This document shows, one piece after another, positions 46,701 through 57,700 of a stretch of DNA of 64,000 nucleotides. The stretch lies in the NCBI RefSeq assembly GCF_932526225.1, contig NC_064035.1, positions 17,783,969 through 17,847,968 of the forward strand, given 5' to 3'. Numbering within the stretch: the stretch's first letter is position 1; the number at the start of each line of letters is the position of its first letter. This stretch comes from Nematostella vectensis. Its lineage: Eukaryota > Cnidaria > Anthozoa > Actiniaria > Edwardsiidae. A program made the translations under genes and the position numbers. The notes beneath the pieces were generated by a model, which worked only from the letters and a program-made list of their open reading frames with translations, ran no database searches and had not been told where the DNA came from.

Positions 46701-49700
46701 TTAGTCTGATATAAGGTAAATCAACACTGAATATAAATGTACATATTTTTTTGCTTATTCCATTCCCCATTCACATGTGCAGTGTGTATTGTATTATAGT
46801 GTATTGTATTATAGTGTATTGTATTATAACTCACTAGCTGAGGTACTGTATTATATTATCAACACTACGTACCACTCGTCTGTTGCAGGGTGTGTCAATT
46901 GGTACTGGAATAGGAGACACTAAGGGTCTTCCTGAAATGGGGGCAATACTGAAAAATCAGGTTAAAGTTGTTCTGTATTATTGTTGAATAAGTTCCTTTA
47001 GTGTATTTTTTAAGTTTTGCCTGATTTTCTGTTACTCAAATTCTTGTTTCCCATTTTGTTGACTAGGGTTACAAGAAAGTTGGCCCGTTTTTTGTGACTA
47101 GAAGTCTTCTGAGCATGTCTTCTGGGATAGTTAGCATGTATTTCAATTTGCAAGTAAGTTTTCTAGGAGACCGAGAGACAAGAGTCCAGAGTAGTGAAAG
47201 ATTAATAAAATGCTACTGTATACTATGCTTTTAGGGACCAAACCATGCTGTAGCCACGGCTTGTGCGGCAGGAGCCCATGCTATTGGAGATGCATATCGT
47301 ATGATTGCTCATGGTGATGCCAATGTCATGCTTGCTGGAGGAACAGAATCTGCTATCACCCCACTGTGTATGGCAAGCCTTTGCAAGTGAGTTCACTGCT
47401 CCAATGAGAGAGGATGGAGAGAAGAACTTATATCAATTTTGGCCAGACAAAATGTGCTTTGTTGGTCTGCTTATGCACATATGAGAATTATGGAATGTAA
47501 TTGTTCAGGGCCCGAGCACTGACCACCAAGTACAATGACTCCCCGCATGAGGCCTCCCGTCCATTTGACAGGGATCGCTCTGGTTTTGTCATTGCTGAAG
47601 GAGCAGGCATACTTGTTCTTGAGGTTAGTGTGTTTGTGTGGGATATGCAACCTCACATTGAATGTGAAGTGAACCTCACATTGAATGAAAAACATGTACT
47701 GCAAATAGGCTTGCAGGTTCTGCTACTCTTAAAACATGAACACAATATTTATGTAGTTTTATTCAAGCAAGTACATACACAAAGATATGTTAAACCTTTA
47801 ATCTCTTTTCTTTTATTACTAGGAGCATCAGCACGCAGTTAGTCGAGGTGCACATATCTACGCTGAGATGCTGGGTTATGGGCTTTCAGGTAGGAGTGTT
47901 AGTGGGCACAATATATAGTGATTCTCTACGTATCTGAGAGTGTTTATTCATCCAATTACTCCTGAATTCGGTAGCAATACAATATTCATGCTCCTTAAGA
48001 ACTAATGTTTGTACAAACAGCGTTTCATGAAACAATTGTATGAAGGACAATCATTAGCTCTAATCGGGACTCTCTTGGGAAAACGGAGTCCAACATGGGA
48101 TTTATCTGAGGTAAACTCTCCCTTACTTATCAACTCCATTTCATAGGAGATGCTCACCATATAACAGCACCTAGTCAGGACGGTCGTGGTGCTTACCTTG
48201 CTATGAGCAATGCCCTTAGAGATGCTGGACTTAGCCCATCTGACATACATTACATCAATGCACATGCTACCTCAACCCCACTAGGTATGTCTTCTACCCG
48301 ATCAATGCTAGGTATGTCTTTTACCAGCATCACTAGGTAAGTCTTCTACCTCAACACTACTAGGTATGTCTCCTACATCAACATCGCTAGGTGCAAATAA
48401 TGGGCATGTCTCTATACCAAAACCGCACCATTTTTAAAAATATATGTTGTTACATGTCGTCAGGTGATGCTGTGGAAAACAGAGCTATTGTCCGGTTGTT
48501 TGCCAATGATAACAGACAACATGAGTTAAAAATTTCGTCAACAAAAGGTACGAGAAAAAGTAACACAGAACAAGAAAAAATAGAAATAGAGAAAAACTAT
48601 GGACTTATATTATTGTTGCCTCTTAGTAGAGCTGTCTGTGTCCATTTATGGGAGTGATGTCTGGGAGTGGAGCTGTCAATGTCCATTAGTAGAGTGTTGT
48701 CTCTGTCGTGTTGAGTATTTAATCATTCGTCACGCTCTGGTTTGCCATCCAGGAGCTGTTGGGCACTTGCTGGGGGCTGCTGGCGCCGTGGAAGCCATAT
48801 TTACTATCTTAGCCCTAAAAAAGGTAACAACAACGCAACTTTAGGGATTAGTATAAGTTAATCATATGGTTCGAGTACAATTTGGGAATAATTTGCACGA
48901 GTAAGTTTTTTTAAAAGCCCAAATTGCATCTCAAATTTAACAAGAAATCGCATGATTACAGTTTTATAATGTACATGGAAAAGTTTATAATAACAGACCC
49001 ATTATCTGTGCCAAAATATGTTCGTGATTTGGAGGAAATATGCCAGATAGAGTGCGTTAATCGTCTGGCTTTTTGAGTTTTCCATTGTTCATTTTTCATA
49101 GAAACGATTCAGATTTCATTGAAACAGACACATTTGTGTCTAAAAAAATGTTCGTAGTTTTGAGGAAAACGGTTGAAATATACCAGACAGAGTCCATTTC
49201 AGAGTGCGTTTTACGTCTGGCTATTTAAGTTTTCCATTGTTCAATTCTTTGTAAACCAATCAGCGTCCACACTGAATTTTCTATTATAAGAACCTTTTTT
49301 ATAAGAACGTCCAAGAACGTACCAAGAACATGTAGAGTCTCAAGTCTCAGATAGTAGAAAAATATTATTTTATTTAGTTTGCGTTCTAGAATGCAGGAAT
49401 TACCTGTTTTCTGCATTGAATTACCTGTAAACTGCAATGCTCTCAGTCAATCAGAATCGAGTAATAATTTTCCCATGTTTTTTTTTTTTTTCCCATGTAT
49501 GTGATTTTATGTCGTTTCTTTTATCTGCGTTTTACAGCGCTGGAACCAAAAGTTTAGAGAGGCAGTTCTAATGCATTCCGAATACCTGGCAACTCTACCG
49601 GTTTTCGCGGGAGACTCCCGGTTTTTAGCCTTCATCCCTCGGCAAAAAAGTCGAAACTTCCTCAACATTTACTGTAATCTCCCGGGAAAAATTCAGCGAG

Positions 49701-51888
49701 AATTTCTTACATAGTTCTTGCATTTGAAGCACAATCTCCCGGGTTTTGAGCTTTCAAGGTTGGCAAGTATGCGATTCTCATACTTTCAAGGCCCTCCATC
49801 AATGACCGACGAGTATCGGTTCACTAGTGAGAGACTCTTCCAGGATTTTGCTTGAACAAGATGCGAAGTATCAATAAACGAAGGAGTGTTCAAGCGATTT
49901 CCATTTTGTGATGCTTTTATTTCATACAACGCCCCCCCCCCCCCCCCCCCCCCTTATAGAAGACTCATTTTCAGGGCGATTTTCGTAGTTTATTAAAAAT
50001 CTCGAAATCTGCGTTATTATTATTTTTTCTAAATTCAGAGTAACACCTACCGACCTACCGATACCCCAGCTTGAAGCACACGAATTGTTGGCTTAAGACT
50101 AACCTGTCAAACTTAACGATTGACGAATCTTTATTTTACGCCAAAAATGTCCTTACAATCTTAGAAAAATAAATGCTACAAAGATTCCCGAATTTACGCA
50201 CCCTAAGGCAACTTGTGTGAGAGGGGCAAGAGGACCAGTTTTGAACAACAATAAATTCCAGATAGTCAATTAGAGAGTATTTTTAAAGATAATTTGAAAA
50301 CAGAAGAATTTATTCTTTTTCAACATTTGAGCGCAAGCCGCGCATATTCTAAACTTTTACCCGGCGCTATGGCTAAAATGGGCCTAACCAAAAGTACTTG
50401 CTTAATGTAGTTGCATGTCGAACCTGCGTTTATGAGAAATTAGAATCAAAAGTTGAGCATCTGAAAGCGCTTCAAACGAAGCCCACACCAGCTGCCTTGT
50501 TTGTTTCACATGTGACAAAGTCGCTCGAGCGGAACTGAGATCCCACATACAAATACAAAAACGAAAAGCGTTTAAATTGAACCAGTACGGTGACATCATC
50601 TTTTTTTCCTCTCTCTTCTTTACTATTATATTATTTGTATTTCAAAACAATGTACAGTAATAATGCACTCGTTTTCCAAATAAAACATGTTTATGTCTGT
50701 GTCTATAATAGCCTGCGTAGCAAGCGTTTAGCTAAGAATGGACGAGCGCAAAAAATAGAAGTGGGAGGGTTTTGTTCTTTATTTCCGTTGAAACTCTATA
50801 AAAACGCTTGCTATGCAGGCTACTCTAATGAAGGAAGATAGAGTACCACTTCGTGCTTGGATGAGCTACCTAAGAGAAAAAGTTCTGCTAAATGGCTTAA
50901 TAAACCTCCCCACCCTCCCCTACCCCGCTTAAAATCCTGTCTACGGGCTTGTCGTGCATGAGATTTTTCTTCCCGGATCCGGATTAAGATAGCTCTGCAT
51001 CAAGTTTGCTGAGACAGACAGAAACTTACATTGAAATGATTCTGTCTCGCTAGTGTCACGCACGTGACTAGGTTATCCAATGTTTGCTTTTTTTTCGGAG
51101 AAAAAACTGCTGTTGGTGTGGTTAAAATTTTGCTTGTACGGAATTTATCCACAAGAATCGTTTAATATTCTACTCTTCACGGCGATTGCCGGAGGACCTC
51201 TAAACCATGCAATTGGTTAGAATTGTCCATACTTTAGGTTCCAAAGCTAACTCAGGAATAAATGCCCTTTTTATATAATCAAATGTCAAGATAGCCCTAT
51301 TTATCCCTGGGTTAGCGCTAACCTACTTTCTAGGAACCGGCCTCAAAGATCGTGCAAATAACAATCTTATAGCTGGACCTTTTTCAAAAATTGTTGGATG
51401 AGGTTTTATATTTGAGATTTTATTTATCGATTCTGATTGGCTAGGAGAGCGTATTTTGAAAAACACGCAATCTGAGGGTCTTCACTAATCAGCTAGCTAA
51501 GCTGGGTATCCAGAGTTCGAGTTTACCGAGTAAAAATTACTGAAAATTGGCGTATCAAACAAAGTTTCAATATGTGGGGTTTGCTGTATTTTGAAAATGT
51601 ATTTTTCAGGAGGAAGTAAGGATCCTTTCTGAAATCACACATTCATATAAATTGTCAATATCATTCTCTTTTTTTTTTTGTTTATTGTGTACATAGGGCC
51701 TATGTCCACCAACACTGAATCTACAAAACTTTGATCCCGAAGAGGATTTCCAACGCTTCAACTATGTTGCTAACAACGCTCAACCACTGACTACGGATCC
51801 AAGTACCACACGACTTGTTGCTCTGACGAACTCTTTCGGCTTTGGCGGCACTAATGCTTGTTTGTGCATAGGCCAATATGTGGAATGA
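43795..51888 (+). CDS. OXSM: Mitochondrial 3-oxoacyl-[ACP] synthase (KAS II type)
   Basis: Exons: 43795-43921, 45133-45222, 45699-45725, 46403-46464, 46587-46694, 46889-46960, 47067-47153, 47235-47386, 47509-47623, 47823-47889, 48147-48284, 48464-48547, 48753-48823, 51697-51888; sum 1392 bp, 463 aa, close to the usual ~460. It condenses malonyl-ACP with acyl-ACP in mitochondrial fatty-acid synthesis, feeding lipoate production. Residues 1-30 ([13 protein letters not shown]...CRRVSTRD) look like a mitochondrial presequence, followed by RRVVVTGVG / LVTPLGSG. The catalytic Cys is in [10 protein letters not shown] (exon 8), the two His in [10 protein letters not shown] (exon 11) and [11 protein letters not shown] (exon 13), and the C-terminal [12 protein letters not shown] loop is intact. 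The donor of exon 4 (TCT|GTGGTA) is weak but keeps phase. Intron 11 begins with a donor array. Confidence 0.95.
43949..44176 (+). mobile_element. MITE of the CAGGCCCGTACCC family, 3' end unclear
   Basis: Begins CAGGCCCGTACCCGG plus a long G run, then TCGGTTCTCAATAGACGTGC and AAAGTCCCGTGGAGATACTG, text shared with 45273-45581. No matching right end was found. It lies in OXSM intron 1. Confidence 0.65.
45273..45581 (+). mobile_element. MITE of the CAGGCCCGTACCC family, with both ends
   Basis: Begins AGGCCCTTACCAAGG and ends CCAAGGTACAGGCCT, inverted to each other. Internal text TCGGTTCCCAATGGACATGC and CGTCCCGTGGAGATACTG matches 43949-44176. It lies in OXSM intron 2, right after exon 2. Confidence 0.75.
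45781..46136. mobile_element. MITE with CATACCTGTCAACTCTC ends, copy 2
   Basis: The left end CATACCTGTCAACTCTC is identical to the copy at 21106; the right end (GTGTTGAAAGGTAC) has decayed. Shared internal text includes CTCAAGATTTTGGACCCCTT and GCCTTGAGATTTTC. It lies in OXSM intron 3. Confidence 0.7.
48285..48396 (+). repeat. 25-27-bp array copying the OXSM exon 11 donor
   Basis: The real junction is ACCCCACTAG|GTATGTCTTCTACC. Similar junctions follow with GT at 48312, 48337, 48364 and 48391 (for example CACTACTAG|GTATGTCTCC and CATCGCTAG|GTGC). The unit includes the last ~12 exon bases (ACCTCAACCCCACTAG). Confidence 0.88.
49582..49771. mobile_element. MITE related to the CATACCTGTCAAC family, diverged copy 3
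   Basis: The ends ATACCTGGCAACTCT and AAGGTTGGCAAGTAT are inverted. The inside has GGGAGACTCCCGG. It lies in OXSM intron 13. Confidence 0.6.
50709..50822. mobile_element. 114-bp MITE with TAGCCTGCGTAGCAAGCGTT ends
   Basis: TAGCCTGCGTAGCAAGCGTT at the left faces AACGCTTGCTATGCAGGCTA at the right, an almost perfect 20-bp inverted pair. The short interior is non-coding. It lies in OXSM intron 13. Confidence 0.8.
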
Positions 51889-54700
51889 ACAATTACCGAA
51901 AACCTATTAAATTGTGGATTTTGATAATGATCTGTTATGCTGTGTTAATTATTTCTTCGGACCGGTGCAAAGTTCTCTTTTCTTTATCTTTTTTTCAGTT
52001 AATTAGCCAATCAGGGGTTACCAGCTGTGAGTTTGCGTCTAAAATTCGACAACAAAGCGAAGTTCTCGTTATACTTAAGCTCCAAGGAACGAACCAAATA
52101 AAAGAAGATAGCATGAAAAAATATCTGGAGCGTGAAGAAAATTATGTTATTTTAGTGCTAAGAACACATTTTTTTTATTAGGGTAATCAGTCACGCTTGC
52201 TTGCTAGAGATGCTATTGATGAAATTCCTAACTAACATTCCCTCGTGGACCTCGTTCTTGGAAAGAAAATATTCAAATTCCCTCTGCACGGCACATGACG
52301 AAATACAACTTCAAACCTGAAAAGTATGGTCTGAGTCGCGTTAACTGGCCAAGGACCGGAAGGAAGAAAGGCCTAAGTGTGTTCTACTATCTGTGGCCTT
52401 AAATCAGAGCAGTGGATATTCCAAGATGGGATTTATTTTCCTATCACAGGAACACCGTGAGTAGTTGGATGAGTATTTTCAATTGTATTTATTTTCGCGC
52501 GCAAACTCTACATGTGTCAACTGCTAAAAAAATACATTTGCTAATGTGTCCTTTGCTCGATATAATTCATGTAGAAACGTTCTGAATTTATTCAATATGT
52601 TTATAATACTAAGAGACCACATTCGTTGCATATATGATTGGTTCAAGGATCATACAATACATCTTATAGAATTAAAGTTTTGAAAACGTTTTATTTTGAA
52701 TATTTTAAGAACTTCAGTTGCTATAGGTCTAGACTTAAAGGTTTTACAGACTTTGCTAACCACTGTTATATTATTTATAATTATATTATGATTATATACA
52801 GTCAAGAATTGGTAATTAGGAACAGTACCTTTGTCGTACTTTGAGTTTGTAGAATACGTCCTCGCCTTCTCTCCCTCGCTCGATTTGGTTCTTTTTTAAA
52901 TTGCTTATGATAAGGTTTGTCCGTGTGTCCTTTATAAGCGGGTTTGTCCGTGTGTCCTTTATAAGCAGGTGTGTATGTATGTACGACATGACGGAAAAAC
53001 CTGGAAAATGCGCAATTCTAGATAGAGAAAGAAGACACCATTTTACACTGGCCATCGTTTCCTTGTATTACGGACTGATTTTCAAAACACAATTAGTGTA
53101 AGGCCGCAACTCACCTGCTCACATACCCAGATTTTGGCTTTTTAAGATAATCATCCTTACGCTATGAATAAGCTCAGGGACGAAAAGCTCAAATTTCAAT
53201 GACACTTTACAAAAAGTCGCATCCATCTAAAAAAGCCGCACTTGATATTTTGTTTGCTATTAATCACTATTACTCAAGTACTAAGGGAAATTTCCCCCCT
53301 TAAAATATTTGAAATGGGCTTATTTGAAGCGTCATGTAATGTTTTTCCGTTATGTCCGTATGTCCTGATTACGCAGGCTTGTCCGTGTGTTCTTTTTAAG
53401 TGGTTTTAGTCCTTGTGTTCTTTATAAGCGGGTTTGTGATTTATTTCACTGACTGCAACTTGATTCAGTTAATTGTTGGAAGATTTGTCCCTCTAAAATA
53501 TTTACTTTTAGGGTTATACTATTGCAACAAAACGACTATGACCCACTCTGACCACTTGGCTGGGGGAGGTTCGGGTTTTTACTTGTTTGCTGTTACAAGA
53601 TTTAGAAGATCTGTATAAGATGTGTTTCTCTGTCTGTTTCTAATTCTGGGTGTCTCTGTGTTTCTCATTCTATGTGTTCACATATGTTTGTTCTTCATTT
53701 TACAAGTGTGTTCTACAAGTGTCTCGTCTGCCTCTATGTTCACATATGTGGTTATCATTCTATGTGTTCACATATGTGTTTCACAAGTGTGTTGGGGCTT
53801 CGGTACGCACCCCTTTTTATATTTTACTAAGACGGCATGTCCTTTAGGATAACCGACCCTGACATCCCGAAGGGCTTTTAGCACTGTTTGGATAAGGGTT
53901 TAACCAATGGGTGTAAGAGGGACGGCCTTCCTGCGTCGGTGTGCCAGTCTGTTACCCTTGGACTGCCGTGACTTACGTAATGTTTACAATGTTGCTACTG
54001 ACTACGGATGTCACACACTAACTTGTTACACTGCTAGTGCGCATGGCAAGATACACACGTGATTAATATGATTGACAGAATTCCAATCATTTTTGCAGTT
54101 AAAGTGTTAAAATGTACTAAAACCTAATTCTACCGACGGCTAGGTCTGAAGTTTACTTAGTGTAAGCCTTGTTTGAACTCAGACCTAACTTTCCTTCCTT
54201 CGTTAAGAAGTACGAAACGAGAATTGGTGGCCAAATCCCGATTGTCAAATACCACTCGAAAAGGGACGCGGCACGCCTATATGTTCCCCGAGCAAAAGGT
54301 CAATTGCTAGAAATAGGAAATGCTTTTAGTTGTCATGTGGACTTCAATATGTTGAGAGCCGATCAGTATATAATTTCTAGCTGCTAAGTATGTCTTAACT
54401 ACATTAGTGACTTATTCCTGCGTAACACTATACATTCAAAAGGAAAATCGATTTTCTGAATGAAAAATAACATTACAAATCATTATCAAATTATGCAAAG
54501 ACCCCCATCTATTTAGCATGAAAAGGTATGTATCTTATATGGTCGCAAAGCATCAAAGCTTTAGTGTTTTGTTGTTAAGTTGTTTTAATTTCCTATACAC
54601 AGCATTTACAACTTACTGTAATAAAAGTAGGCTATTTCTAAACTACTAAAATAATGAATAAAAACAAAATTCATAACATCGTTGGTTCTACTTCTCTACA
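51889..54700. other. Intergenic region, no gene recognised
   Basis: Between OXSM and the mucin gene I see only repeats and short open frames. TTTGTCCGTGTGTCCTTTAT-type words recur at 52915-52970 and 53375-53440, and TATGTGTTCACATATGTG words at 53665-53785. The latter part should contain the promoter and any 5' exon of the mucin gene; none could be identified. Confidence 0.6.
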
Positions 54701-57700
54701 GGGCCATTTCTTTGGTCTGTCTACATGCTCTTAACAGTTCTCATCATTGCCGCAAATAGTACTGCTACGACACTCGCTGAAGCAGTCGCTATATCGTCTC
54801 CTGTGTTACCCACAACAACTAGTGTACTGACGTCATCTATGGAATCCTCTATGGCAACAACCAGTACAACTTCGACACCATCATTGGAATCGTCTATGAC
54901 AACAAATAGTACGACTTCGACACTCGCTGAAGCAGTCGCTATATCGTCTCCTGTGTTACCCACAACAACTAGTGTACTGACGTCATCTATGGAATCCCCC
55001 TTTATGGCAATGACCAGTACAACTTTCACACCATCACTGGAATCGTCTATGACAACAAATAGTACGACTTCGACACTCGCTGAAGCAGTCGCTATATCGT
55101 CTCTTGTGTTACCCACAACAACTAGTGTACTGACGTCATCTATGGAATCCTCCTCTATGGCAACAACCAGTACAACTTCGACACCATCATTAGAATCGTC
55201 TATGACAACAAATAGTACGACTTCGACACTCGCTGAAGCAGTCGCTTTATCATCTTCTGTGTTACCCACAACAACTAGTGTACTGACGTCATCTATGGAA
55301 TCCTCCTCTATGGCAACAACCAGTACAAGTTCGACACCATCATTGGAATCGTCTATGACATCAAATAATACGACTTCGACACTTGCTGAAGCAGTCGCTA
55401 CATCGTCTCCTGTGTTACCCAAAACAACTAGTGTACTGACGTCCTCTATGGAACCATCCTCTATGGCAACGACCAGTACAACTTCGACGCCATCATTGGA
55501 ATCGTCTATGACAACAAATAGTACGACTTCGACACTTTCTGAAGCAGTCGCTACATCGTCTCCTGTGTTACGCACAACAACTAGTGTACTGACGTCCTCT
55601 ATGGAATCCTCCTCTATGGCAACGACCAGTACAACTTGGACGCCATCATTGGAATCGTCTATGACAACAAATAGTACGACTTCGACACTCGCTGAAGCAG
55701 CCGCTATATCGTCTCTTGTGTTATCCACAACAACTAGTGTACTGACGTCCTCTATGGAATCCCCCTTTATGGCAATGACCAGTACAACTTTCACACCATC
55801 ACTGGAATCGTCTATGACAACAAATAGTACGACTTCGACACTCGCTGAAGCAGTCGCTATATCGTCTCTTGTGTTACCCACAACAACTAGTGTACTGACG
55901 TCATCTATGGAATCCTCCTCTATGGCAACAACCAGTACAACTTCGGCAGTTTCATTGGAATCGTCTATGACAACAAATAGTACGACTTCGACACTCGCTA
56001 AAGCAGTCGCTATATCGTCTTCTGTGTCACCCACAACAACTAGTGTACTGACGTCATCTATGGAATCCTCCTCTATGGCAACGACCAGTACAACTTTGAC
56101 ACCATCATTGGAATCGTCTATGACAATAAATAGTACGACTTCGACACTCGCTAAAGCAGTCGCTATATCGTCTCCTGTGTTACCCACAACAACTAGTGTA
56201 CTGTCGTCATCTATGGAATCCTCCTCTATGGCAACAACCAGTACAAGTTCGACACCATCATTGGAATCGTCTATGACAACAAATAGTACGACTTCGACAC
56301 TCGCTGAAGCAGTCGCTATATCGTCTCCTGTGTTACCCACAACAACTAGTGTACTGTCGTCATCTATGGAATCCTCCTCTATGGCAACGACAAGTACAAC
56401 TTCGACACCATCATTAGAATCGTCTATGACAACAAATAGTACTACTTCGACACCCTCTGAAGCAGTCCCTATATCTTCTGATTCACCCACAACAACTAGT
56501 GTCCTGACGTCATCTATGGAATCCTCTTCTATGGCAACAACCAGTACAACTTCGACACCATCATTGGAATCGTCTATGACAACAAATAGTACGACTTCGA
56601 CACTCGCTGAAGCAGTCGCTATATCGTCTCCTGTGTTACCCACAACAACTAGTGTACTGACGTCATCTATGGAATCCTCCTCTATGGCAACGACCAGTAC
56701 AACTTTGACACCATCATTGGAATCGTCTATGACAATAAATAGTACGACTTCGACACTCGCTAAAGCAGTCGCTATATCGTCTCCTGTGTTACCCACAACA
56801 ACTAGTGTACTGACTTCATCTATGGAATCCTCCTCTATGGCAACGACCAGTACAAGTTCGACACCATCATTGGAATCGTCTATGACAACAAATAGTACGA
56901 CTTCGACACTTGCAGAAGTAGTCGCTATATCGTCTCTTGTGTTACCCACAACAACTAGTGTACTGACGTCATCTATGGAATCCTCCTCTATGGCAACAAC
57001 CAGTACAACTACGACACCATCATTGGAATCGTCTATGACAACAAATAGTACAACTTCGACACTCGCTGAAGCAGTCGCTATATCGTCTCCTGTGTTACCC
57101 ACAACAACTAGTGTACTGACGTCCTCTATGGAATCCTCCTCTATGGCAACAACCAGTACAACTACGACACCATCATTGAAATCGTCTATGACAACAAATA
57201 GTACAACTTCGACACTCGCTGAAGCAGTCGCTATATCGTCTCCTGTGTTACCCACAACAACTAGTGTACTGACGTCATCTATGGAATCCTCCTCTATGGC
57301 AACAACCAGTACAAGTTCGACACCATCATTGGAATCGTCTATGACAACAAATAGTACGACTTCGACCCTCGCTGAAGCAGTCGCTATATCGTCTCCTGTG
57401 TTACCCACAACAACTAGTGTACTGACGTCATCTATGGAATCGTCCTCTATGGCAACAACCAGTACAACTTCGGCACCTTCATTGGAATCGTCTATGACAA
57501 CAAATAGTACGACTTCGACACTTACTGAAGCAGTCGCTATATCGTCTCTTGTGTTACCCACAACAACAAGTGTTCTGACGTCATCTATGGAATCCTCCTC
57601 TATGGCAACAACCAGTACAAGTTCGACACCATCATTGGAATCGTCTATGACAACAAATAGTACGACTTCGACACTCGCTGAAGCAGTCGCTATATCGTCT

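Noticed and set aside
48599..48752. Acceptor array before OXSM exon 13
   Set aside because: GTGGAGCTGTCAATGTCCAT-like text recurs twice in intron 12, but the real acceptor CATCCAG|GAGCTGTTGG is not copied convincingly.
54169..54387. 72-aa frame as a 5' exon of the mucin gene
   Set aside because: No signal peptide, no donor in phase and no recognisable motif.
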